Of a stretch of 64,000 nucleotides of DNA, positions 45,799-55,404 are shown in pieces (position 1 is the first letter of the stretch; each line of letters starts with the position of its first letter). The stretch lies in contig CANTAL010000004.1 in NCBI GenBank assembly GCA_947650365.1, forward strand, positions 682,001 to 746,000. Direction: 5' to 3'. Both the position numbers and the translations under genes were made by a program. The stretch comes from Chamaelirium japonicum (Eukaryota > Streptophyta > Magnoliopsida > Liliales > Melanthiaceae). The notes beneath the pieces are model-generated. The model was not told the origin of the DNA. It did no database searches and worked only from the letters and a program-made list of their open reading frames with translations.

Positions 45799-46406
45799 TG
45801 TAAATTCTGTGATGAATAAAGATCTCTTTCAAATGTTCAAATGTGCAAGTGTTCAGCTTTTAAATTCAAGTTCTGAAGCAGTTTCAAATTATCCATATTC
45901 AAGCTACCAGGTCTTTTAACAAGTTTGGGTGTTAGAGTTGCGACTCAACCCCTTACTAGCAAATGTTAAACTGACCATATTCAAGTTACCAAGTCTTTTA
46001 ACAAGTTTGGGTGTTAGAGTTGCGACTCAACCCCTTACTGGAAAATGTTAAACTGACCTTCAAATTTCAACATTCAATTTCAATCAAATTCTATATCGTC
46101 TAACAGGTTTGGGTGCTTGAGTTGCGACTCAACCCCTCACATTCAAATGTTACACGAATTCAAGTTCAATTTTCAAGTTACGATAAGTTTAGGTAATCGA
46201 GTTGCGACTCGACCCCTTACATTCAAAAGATTGTATCTGTTCCAATGCTATCCAGTACATGATATTAAAGACATTCAACTCAAGAGACATTCAATTTTCA
46301 AACATCAAAAAGATTTCTATTATCAAAAGTTTGCCAATTACAATATTTAGCTGCTACATGTCAAAAGTTTACAAGTGTAAACAACAGAGAAAAAAGTAGA
46401 GATACA
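45799..46406. repeat. Convergent spacer with GAGTTGCGACTC repeats, copy C
   Basis: A 608-bp gap between pol and the antisense gene. GAGTTGCGACTC occurs four times (45935-45946, 46017-46028, 46119-46130, 46199-46210), one copy more than in A, inside 80-100-bp diverged repeats. The extra copy explains most of the length difference from copy A. Confidence 0.76.
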
Positions 46407-49227
46407 TCAGGGCTTTGCTACACTTGGAGCGCGCGACTTCTCTCCTTCAGATTCGCCACGAGCCTTGCTCGCAACCGAAGCTTTAGAAGATCGGACACTG
46501 CTGGCATATACCCTGAGTGCCTCTGCCGCTTTCTCGGCCGTTTTCCTGTAACTCTTGCATTCAGACACTGCATGCTCCAGTGCCTTCTTGGAAATTTCCT
46601 CTTTGGCAGTAAAGGCGGCATGCTGAGCAGCAAGTTGTTCTTTCAACTCCTTGATCACGTTTGCACGATCACAGGACACGTCCTCAACCTTGACGAGCCG
46701 ATTCGTCAAGGATTCAAGTTCGTGACTCTGCGCCTCGCAACGGTCCTGCAGCCCCTTGATCTCCAGCTTCCCTTTGCGAAGATCCTCCATCTTGGCCTTG
46801 AGAGAGGTTTTCTTCGAAGTCAGGAGCTCCCTCAGCCTATCTCTCTCCTCGCTCACAGTCTTCAGTTCAGCTGTCAAACGAGATACCTCAGATGCGGCCT
46901 CCCGTTCTCCTGCCTTCCTAGAGAGAGAGCTTGTGATTCTCAAAACTGCTGAGCTCTGCAGATGGATAGAAAGTTAGAATTATTCCAAAGATACAACTCA
47001 AATATTCGATCAAGAAGACACATACCACTACATCTAGCCGATCGAAAGGCTTCTTCAAAAGTAGCTTCCGGAATATTGCAAAGCTTCCGGATCACGCTAG
47101 TAGGGTGGTTGATGTCAACATCACCCAAGCTCTTCATCTTCGGAGTCGAGCCAGCAGGTGTACCTGCAATCGACACAAGAATTCAAAGTGTTAGAATATT
47201 TTCGAGCTTCAACGGCAAGGCAATCGAAGCAAGTTAGTACAAATACCTGAAGCCTCGACCTGAGGAGCTTTTCCCTTCCCACGGTCGGAGCTCTTACCCT
47301 TTAGGGTCGATTTCTCCTTGATGGGGGTTGGCTCTGACAGGGGATGGGGAGTAGCATCACCCACCCGGCTTCCTCTCTCCAAGTGAGCAGGAGAGGGAAC
47401 ATCCCGAGGAGGTGAGGCTCCCCCTTCGTCTTCTTGCCCGCTCGAATTATCAAGCCCTGCCACCATGGCAGCTACCTCCTCAGCCAGAGAACGTGAAGGG
47501 GGTGGGGGTTGTTCAACCTCCACACCCCCACTTGTTGTCGCCCCTTCGAGACGGGGAATCTTAGGAGGTATCTGATCGAGAGGTGTAGGGTTGCTTCCAA
47601 CCCCACCACTCCCCGATATCTTGATCTTGAAGTGCAGAGGGTTCTTTTTCAGCTCCCCAAAGTGATAAGTAGGAATCACTTTAGGGCCATCGTCCGTTGC
47701 ATCCATGACCGCCTCCATCTTGCGAGCCTTAGCTTCGTCAATGAGGATCGGCTGCGAATCCTCATCAGCTTCACCAGTGGGGGTGGGAGGAATTTCTTCC
47801 TCACCACCGCCATGTCCTTTGGCACCACCAGTGGGGGTGGGAGGAATTTCTTCCTCGCCACCCCCATGTCCATCGCCCTCATCTTCCTCTTCATCATCAT
47901 CATCACCATCATCTCCATTTCCTTCACCGCTGCCGCTGCTGTCGTCGGAATCATCATCATCACCATCATCTCCGCCTTCCTCCTCTTTCTCTACTTCCTC
48001 TTCTTCTTCTTCCCCCTTTTCCTCTTCTTTTTTCTTCTCCTCCTCAACTAGCACTTTCCTCTTCTTCTTTGCCTGGACTTGGCGATGTGTCACCAATTTC
48101 TCCTCTGTGGGTAGCGCGCGCCTGGCTCCATAAGCCTTCTTCTCAAATCGAAGCCTTCTAACAATTTTTCCTGACTGAGGGTCCTCCTCATAATCCGAGT
48201 AGATAACCTCGTTATCTTCGTAACGAAGCTTCGATCGGTGGAGGAGGTTGTCATTGCCATGTCGGACTGGGCAATTCGAGAATTGCTTCCACGATCTAGT
48301 CCCATATGTCAGCTCCAGAAAGAGGTTGTCAAGGGCCCCTACTCGCTATGAAGGCCAAGAGAGAGCTCCTCCTGTGCAGTACATGTCGATCTCTTTGTGC
48401 ACCTTGTATCGGGGAACCTCCGGTACTGACACAGGAGTCCATGCCCCAGACACCGACAGCGGCCAGTCAGTGTAGAGTTTGTCGGAGCCAATGGTGTCAG
48501 CAATCGGGCGAAGGGCAGTGACACCTGTCAAGTAGTAGAACGGGCTATCCTTCCTCCAAGCCTATCGGTAATGTTAAAAGAAATACCCCAGCTCGATTCG
48601 GGCTTCTTCACCTTCAGGGAGGCTGGAGTAGCATTCCCTGAGTTCCTTCTGGAAGTCCGACTCTACGCGATAGAAAGCGTAGATGATCCTCCAGGAGTTC
48701 CCGGTAACCTGCCCGGGACAAAGACCGGAGGTGTTCAGCAACCTCGCGGCAAAAGGCGGCAGCGGAAGGCGCAGTCCACAGTTGAGCTGGCCGATCGTGA
48801 CGATGGTTCCCATCACTTGCTCCTTGCTTGCCCATGAGACAAATATTGTCTGCCTATCAACGCCAAAAGCGGATAGAACTCCCGGAAGTGCTGGTCTAGC
48901 CTTTCCCTCTGTGAAACATGCCATTAACTCCTGCAGCTTCTCCCTCTTCACATCTATAAGTTTACTGCCAATGTTATACCCAAACTCAGGCTCCGCCTCC
49001 AAAGGTAGCTGCGGTCAGAGGACAAACTTTGCCTTGGGGATCTGCTTTGGCCTTGACGGTGCAGAAGCGAATCCCACTCCTTGATGCCTCTTGCCCAGTT
49101 GGCCAAGCTCAATCAATTCGGCCCTGCCTTTGCCACGGCCCTTCGAGACAGATGTTTCCTCAACAATTTCCTTCCCCTTTCTCTTGGATGGAACTGCACT
49201 CTTCTTCGAACTGCCCGAAGACGCCAT
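46407..49227 (-). pseudogene. Antisense gene of the retrotransposon (Transposase_28-like domain plus coiled coil), copy C
   Basis: Exon 1 is 49227-47247, intron 1 is 47246-47164, exon 2 is 47163-47026, intron 2 is 47025-46956 and exon 3 is 46955-46407; all introns are GT..AG. The start is ATG 49227 (MASSGSSKKSA). It has the same domain order as copies A and B, including LRLPLPPF, GLCPGQV, AKKKRKV, a long acidic run, two PPTPTG repeats and a coiled coil ending SEGEKSRAPSVAKP. Codon 99, a stop in A and B, is CTG here. Damage: TGA 49017-49015, TAA 48576-48574 and a TAG just after it, TAG 48348-48346, and one extra T in exon 2 (near 47045) that makes it 138 nt and shifts the frame. Confidence 0.85.
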
Positions 49228-49328
49228 TTGACCGATCGAAAGGAGACGAAGAACAAGAGATGGGAAGCAAAGAGTCTGGACTTCGAAAAAATTCTGAAAG
49301 CGTGAGGCGAAAATGACAGCGAGAAAGA

Positions 49329-49376
49329 CTTATATACCCAGGGTAAAAAGGTACGCAAATCGAGAAGACACATGTC
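49329..49376 (-). promoter_or_regulatory. Antisense-gene promoter (TATA and decayed G-box), copy C
   Basis: TATATAAG on the minus strand at 49336-49329 lies about 100 bp before ATG 49227. GACACATGTC at 49367-49376 is at the place of the G-box of A and B; the CpG of the core has become CpA. Confidence 0.62.
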
Positions 49377-49669
49377 TTCACCATATCAAATCGCGTGTTT
49401 TTGTAGGTACACGTGGCATCCATCCGTAGCAAGCACAAAATCAGGCGAACCGTCGGACCAGACGAAGCGTCAGATCTACCGGTCCACGTAAACCAACGGT
49501 CCAAGCAAACCACCGGTCTGAGTGAACCGGACCACCGGTTCAAAGCCACATTCAGGCAAACTGAAGATTCAAAGCAGAAAAAATCAAACTCCATCGATAT
49601 TCAAGACTGCCAAAGATCAAAGAAGAAGAACAAGCTGTACTACCTTCTCTGAAGGGCAGGTTCGAAACT
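49377..49669. other. Upstream region of antisense gene, copy C
   Basis: Gene-free and homologous to 7986-8282 of copy A. It has several ACCGGT-type motifs (about 49478-49545). No other feature is seen. Confidence 0.45.
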
Positions 49670-50799
49670 TCAAATTCACCGGCTGATTTTAGCCGATCGG
49701 TCAAACTTGACCGATCGGTCAAAATCAACCGATCGGTCGATTTTCTATTTGTTTTGGCAAAAAACTGAGGTTTTTTGCCGATCACCCAAACCTTGACCGG
49801 TTGATTTTAGCCGTTCGGTCAAACTTGACCGATCGGTCAAAATCAACCGATCGGTCGATTTTCTACTAGATCTGGCAAAAAACTGAGGTTTTTTGCCGAT
49901 CACCCAAACCTTGACCGGCTGATTTTAGCCGTTCGGTCAAACTTGACCGATCGGTCAAAATCAACCGATCGGTCGATTTTCTATTTGTTTTGGCAAAAAA
50001 CTGAGATTTTTTGCCCATCACCCAAACCTTGACCGATTGATTTTAGTCGTTCGGTCAAACTTGACCGATCGGTCAAAATCAACCGATCGGTCGATTTTCA
50101 ACTAGATCTGGCAAAAAACTGAGGATTTTTGCTGATCACCCAAACCTTGACCGGCTGATTTTAGCCATTCGGTCAAACTTGACCGATCGGTCAAAATCAA
50201 CCGATCGGTCGATTTTCTATTTGTTTTGGCAAAAAACTGAGGTTTTTTGCCGATCACCCAAACCTTGACCGGTTGATTTTAGCCGTTCGGTCAAATTTGA
50301 CCGATCGGTCAAAATCAACCGATCGGTCGATTTTCTACTAGATCTGACAAAAAACTGAGGTTTTTTGCCGATCACCCAAACCTTGACCGGCTGATTTTAG
50401 CCGTTCGGTCAAACTTGACCGATCGGTCAAAATCAACCGATCGGTCGATTTTTTACTAGATCTGGCAAAAAAACTGAGGTTTTTTGCCGATCACCCAAAC
50501 CTTGACCGGCTGATTTTAGCCGTTCGGTCAAACTTGACCGATCGGTCAAAATCAACCGATCGGTCGATTTTCTATTGGTTTTGGCAAAAAACTAAGGTTT
50601 TTTACCGATCACCCAAACCTTGACCGGCTGATTTTAGCCGTTCGGTCAAACTTGACCGATCGGTCAAAATCAACCGATCGGTCAATTTTCCACTGGATCG
50701 GTCAAAAAACCATGTTTTTTGACCGATCACCCAATCCTTGACCGATTGAAATTGACCGTTCGGTCAAACTTAACCGATCGGTCAAATTTTACCGATCGG
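49670..50799. repeat. Palindromic tandem array, copy C (about 118-bp units in a two-unit pattern)
   Basis: About nine units of roughly 118 bp. Each has GGCAAAAAAC, a 4-nt loop and GTTTTTTGCC, then ACCCAAACCTTGACCGG, AGCCGTTCGG and the palindrome GACCGATCGGTC. Units alternate between TATTTGTTTTGGC (49746, 49981, 50216) and ACTAGATCTGGC (49863, 50099, 50335) starts, giving a two-unit period of about 236 bp. The last unit (near 50690) has the GGTCAAAAAAC stem version. Confidence 0.9.
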
Positions 50800-50918
50800 T
50801 CTTTTTTATACTAACATTTCGACAAGCTTCTTCGTACCTTTTGTGACAGGGAGTTACTGTTTTTTGTACCAAATCCAAGCTAGCTAGAACGAACTCTAGG
50901 TAACTTGGAGGGGGTAAC
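50800..50918 (+). other. Conserved pre-LTR block with polypurine tract, copy C
   Basis: Closely matches the block before the LTR of copy A (GACAAGCTTCTTCG, GACAGGGAGTTACTG, ACCAAATCCAAGC). It ends in GGAGGGGG (50907-50914) and TAAC, directly before the LTR. Confidence 0.72.
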
Positions 50919-51693
50919 TGTGGGTGCAAATTTTGGCAGAAGTTTACCAACTACCGCAGGACCCACCGGCCCTGCCTGGTGGGCCCACGAGGACCACCAC
51001 GGGACCTACCGGCCCTGTCTGGTGGGCCCACGAGGACCACCACGGGACCCACCGGCCCTGTCTGGTGGGCCCACGAGGACCACCACGGGACCCACCGGCC
51101 CTGCCTGGTGGGCCCACGAGGACCACCACGGGACCCACCAGCCCTGCCTGGTGGGACCAAGAGCCTGTGGAATCCCCCAAAAGACGGTAGCGAGGCCCGG
51201 CAGCTTTACCTGGAGGATCCCCAGATGCTGCAGCAGAAACCGCCATTTGCCACCAGGAAAGTCTATAAATAGCAGAGCCTTCGAATGTAAAAGGATCGAA
51301 TCTCAGATCCGAAATCCATTTTCCACTCTGAAATCTGATTTTCCGAACCAGAGCTCTGGAATTTCTATCTTCTCACCCTTCACCTCTACTTGATCATCTT
51401 CTTGTCTTTGAAGGGATCAAAAAGGCTTCAGTAGCACTCGGCCTGTCGAGGTTACTTCGAGAAAAGTATTAGTGAATTTGGGTTGCACCCTATAGCACGG
51501 AGACGTAGCCTTCGGCTGAACTCCGAGATCACTTCTCGTGTCAAACACTCTCTCCGATTGCATCACTCTGTTTACATATCAAAAGCTGCAACTTCTATCA
51601 ACAGATCGACCAATGATCTTCGACGTCAGCTACAACTTCAATTGACTGGTGAGGCGAGGTCTTCAGGTCGGCACGGAGATTTTCTCCCCCACA
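50919..51693 (+). repeat. 3' LTR of copy C
   Basis: 775 bp, collinear without gaps with 38998-39772. The five 43-bp repeats start at 50961, 51004, 51047, 51090 and 51133. The flanking GGATA at 51694-51698 is the right target duplication. Confidence 0.96.
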
Positions 51694-52671
51694 GGATACA
51701 TTCGTGCGAAAGAATTAGGATTGATCGTATGAATGAATTAGAATGGATCGTACGAATGAATTAGAATGGATCGTACGAATGAATTAGAATAGATTGTATG
51801 AATGAATTAGAATAGATCGTACGAATGAATTAGAATGGATACATTCGTGCGAAAGAATTAGAATAGATCGTATGAATGAATTAGAATGGATTGTATGAAT
51901 GAATTAGATTGGATCGTATGAATGAATTAGAATGGATCGTGCGAATGAATTAGAATGGATCGTGCGAATGAATTAGAATGGATACATTCGTGCAAAAGAA
52001 TTAGAATGGATTGTATGAATGAATTAGAATGGATCGTGCTAATGAATTAGAATGGATCGTACGAATGAATTAGAATAGATTGTGCGAATGAATTAGAATG
52101 GATCGTACGAATGAATTAGAATGGATCATAATAATGGATCGTACGAATGAAATAGAATGGATCGTACGAATGAATTAGCATGGATCGTGCTAATGAATTA
52201 GAATGGAACGTACGAATGAATTAGAATAGATTGTGCGAATGAATTAGAATGGATCGTATGAATGAATTAGAATGGATAAATTCGTGCGAATGAATTAGAA
52301 TGGATTGTATGAATGAATTAGATTGGATCGTATAAATGAATTAGAATGGATCGTACGTATGAATTAGAATGGATACATTCATGGGAATGAATCAGAATGG
52401 ATCGTACGAAGGAATTAGAATGGATCATACGAATGAAATAGAATGGATCCGTACGATCCATTCTAATTCATTCGCACGATCCATTCTAATTTGTTAATAC
52501 GATCCAATCTAATTCATTCATACAATCCATTCTAATTCAATCATACAATCCATTCTAATTCTTTCACATGATCCATTCTAATTCATTCGTACGATCCATT
52601 CTAATTCATTCGTACGATCCATTCTAATTCATTCGCACGAATGTATCCAGATCTATTCTAATTCATTCGCA
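51694..52671. repeat. 23-bp satellite array, block 4
   Basis: Inverted satellite continuing the block interrupted by copy C, switching to forward at AATGGATCCGTACG near 52443. It ends abruptly in ATTCATTCGCATA at the border with the CACTA element. No gene is seen. Confidence 0.95.
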
Positions 52672-52768
52672 TACACGTAAGCATTCACATCATTACTGAA
52701 TTTTATTGACATCCATTACCGAATAATAATTATGTGTCCATATCATGAATGTCATGTGGTTATTATAG

Positions 52769-53443
52769 GCACAAGAGCTGCACGACAACCACGATCCGCT
52801 GATGAATGAGGATCTCTGGCGCTTATCTTGTAGTCCTTTGCAAGACGCAATATCGTACGATGGTTATATCGTGAACGGTTATAGATTTCGGACGAAAGAT
52901 AGTGAAAAATCACGAAGAACCCAAAATAGTGGGGTTGTCATCAACGGTAAGCAAGAAGAATTAGGAAATATCGACTTCTACGGCATCCTCAACGAGATTC
53001 TCGAGATTAAATTCCTTGGGCAAAATCAGATCGTATTATTCAAATGCGATTGGTATGATGTTAATAATCGCGGGACTGGTTATAATGTCGACAAATACGA
53101 TTTTATCAACATCAACACTGGCAAGAGATTGAATACCCAATATCAAGATCCATTCATTCTTGCCTCTCAAGCGGAATAGATATTTTATGCACCGGATAAT
53201 ACCTCTCCAGGTTGGCAAATTGTAGTCAGGTCACCACCCAGAGATTTTTATGACATGGGAGACAAGGATGCGGGGGTCGTCGATGAAGATTTGGATGCAA
53301 ACCAGAATGATGAGATAATCATTATCGACGTAGTGCATGACGAAAATAAAGATGTCGACAATATAAACTTGACAGCGAATGCAGATCAAATGATAGAAGA
53401 GGGATGCGATGAGAGTGACAGAGATGAGACAGAAAATGACTAG
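52769..53443 (+). pseudogene. DUF4216-type domain exon of the CACTA element
   Basis: The exon probably starts at 52769 after a 3' splice site (TTATTATAG). It encodes LSCSPLQDAISYDGYIVNG, then RFRTKDSEKSRRTQNSGV, FYGILNEILEI, IVLFKCDWYDV, YDFININTGK and PFILASQA, the familiar DUF4216 pattern found downstream of TNP2 in plant CACTA elements. TAG at 53177-53179 interrupts the frame where QAQQ-like residues are usual; the frame then continues (IFYAPDN) to TAG 53441-53443 through an acidic tail. Upstream exons are missing. The function of DUF4216 is unknown. Confidence 0.8.
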
Positions 53444-53705
53444 ACCGTATGTAAATCAAATTGTTTCATATTTAAATCAAATTTTTTCATATATAATTCA
53501 TATTGTTTCATATGTATATCATATTAATTTATACTGTTTCATATGTAAATCAAACTGTTTCATATGTAAATCATACCGTTTCATATGTAAATCAAACTAT
53601 TTTATATTGTTTCATAAATTATACTGTTTCATATGTAAATCAAACTGTTTTATATTGTTTTATATGTAAATCTTACTGTTTCATATGTAAATTAAACTGT
53701 TTCAG
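53444..53705. repeat. AT-rich 21-bp tandem repeat between the two CACTA genes
   Basis: About ten imperfect copies of a block with TGTTTCATATGTAAATCAAA, some shortened. It ends in TTTCAG directly before ATG 53706, so the last copy supplies a possible 3' splice site. Open frames here are repeat translations. Confidence 0.8.
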
Positions 53706-55400
53706 ATGGCATCACGGTCGAGGGTTCGTAGAGGCAGGGGTGGGGTAGCTCGAAGCGCTCCGGCTGCCACCCCAGGGTCCGAGGCCGAGCCGTCCAAATC
53801 TAGTAGTGCTGTTCCTCTCTCCACACCAGCTCCTGATGTGGTCGCAGCCTCCGGAGCTTCGAGCAGTGCTCAGCACTCGGCTACAGTGTCTACGCCCACA
53901 GGTAATGTTTAGATCTAAAGTTTTATACATGTTGTAAATACTTCTTCAGTACTGATGTATATTTTATTTGCAGGGTCGAGGATCACCAGGGACGTAGGCG
54001 ACCGGGGCGTGACGACGGCCCGACGCTTGTCGACCTTACGCGAGCCGCTTTCCCTACAGTGGAGCGATAGGACCTTTGTGGGCGAGCACGCTTCTGACGT
54101 CGCCACGTGGGTTGGCATTATAGTACGGGAGGAGAGGAATGCCCCGATTGTGGGGTTAAGAGGGTGGAAGAACATTGATGCATCCTATAAGGAGAGGATG
54201 TATCAGCAGTTTTTGGTACGTTAGTTTTATTAAAGCATTTTAGAATAATATCGTACTTCTTTATAATTTCATTTGATAAAATGACTTGTTTCTAAATTGA
54301 TTTTACAGGAGAAATTTAAATGGGAGAACATGGAAACCGACACCCATCGGGAGGACTTGTGGAAGATGATGGGTGAGCGGTACAGGGATTACCGTCACGA
54401 GCTCTACCAGCTCTACGGTTATTTGGTCGGCCAACCGGCTGAGGAGGTACAGGCTGCGGCCGGGACAAGAGACGTGCCACCGCTACACGTTCTACAGTTT
54501 TTGGTCACTCACTGGGCCACCCCTCACTTTCAGGTATAATTATAATTTTGTTGATTCGTAGTTATTTTAATGTTATACTAAAAATTTGTATTGATGTTTC
54601 AAAATTTAATCGATTGACACAGGCGAGTTCACGTAAAGGCAAGCAGAATAGAAGTGCCTCGACGACACCTGCTCCAGTGAAGGGGAGGACCTCCATGCCC
54701 CAGCTTGCCCAGCAGCTGGTAAATGATATAAATATTGTTATTATTTAAAGCTCTATACATGTTATATTAACTCATCTATTTATTTTATATGTCCAACAGA
54801 CACAGTCCTTGGGCCACGAGCCTAATAGGATTGATCTTTTTGAGGCCTCTAGGAGGTGGCGTACCGATGGGGCATTTCTGGACGACAGGGTTGCCTCGTA
54901 AGTGGTAAGTAATTAAATTACTGTTAATATATTCTTATACGTATGCCATAAAATATCATTGAATATCATTAGTTGTTTTCATATAGGAGAGGATGCGACT
55001 TTTGGTGACCCCGTTGGGCAAGGCCGGCTCCTCCTCCAGCTCAGTATCTGTCGACTCAGCGATGGATATTGTGCTGAGACCTGCCATGCATAGCTGTGTC
55101 CTCTGTACGGGCCTTGGAGTCACGCCCTCCTCCTACTTTGGACGAGAGGGTATGCGCTCGAGGGCACGGGACTCCCAGACCGGTGCTCTCACTCAGTTGC
55201 AGTCTGCGCTAGACGCTGAGCGAGAGCATAGGCAGGCCCTCGAGCAGAGGGTTGAGGCGGAGCGAGAGCAGAGGCAGGCCCTCGAGCAGAGGATTGAGGC
55301 GGAGAAGAAGGCCCTCGATAAGGAAAGAGAAGCTCGCCGGGAACTGGAGCGTCGACTTAATGACTTCATAACCCGGTCTAGCGGTGGCTCATGCTCATGA
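53706..55400 (+). pseudogene. Transposase_24-like (Ptta/En/Spm family) accessory transposase gene
   Basis: Six coding exons join without phase conflict: 53706-53901, 53974-54215, 54309-54533, 54623-54718, 54800-54904 and 54987-55400 (1278 nt, 425 residues). All introns are GT..AG. The N-terminus is Ser/Ala/Pro-rich. The middle has GIIVREERNAPIVGLRGWK, KFKWENMETD and LWKMMGERYRDYRHEL, then SSRKGKQNR and PNRIDLFEASRRWRTDG, a typical layout of plant Transposase_24 proteins. The C-terminal part is a coiled coil made of repeated EAEREQRQALEQR-type segments. One TAA (54899-54901) interrupts exon 5; alternatively the GTAAGT at 54898 is used as a donor, but that breaks the phase. Such proteins likely bind the subterminal repeats, by analogy with TNPA. 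Confidence 0.82.
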
Positions 55401-55404
55401 TCAG

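Larger units (their letters stand above)
38998..51693 (+). mobile_element. Ty3/gypsy Tat-lineage LTR retrotransposon, copy C (complete)
   Basis: This 12696-bp element has two LTRs of exactly 775 bp, TG..CA termini and a 5-bp target duplication GGATA (38993-38997 and 51694-51698). It is inserted in the inverted satellite, whose sequence continues across the site (AATGGATA then CATTCGTGCG). By hand count about 24 of 775 LTR positions differ (about 3 %). It has the best preserved gag-protease of the three copies, but pol and the antisense gene are broken. Confidence 0.97.
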
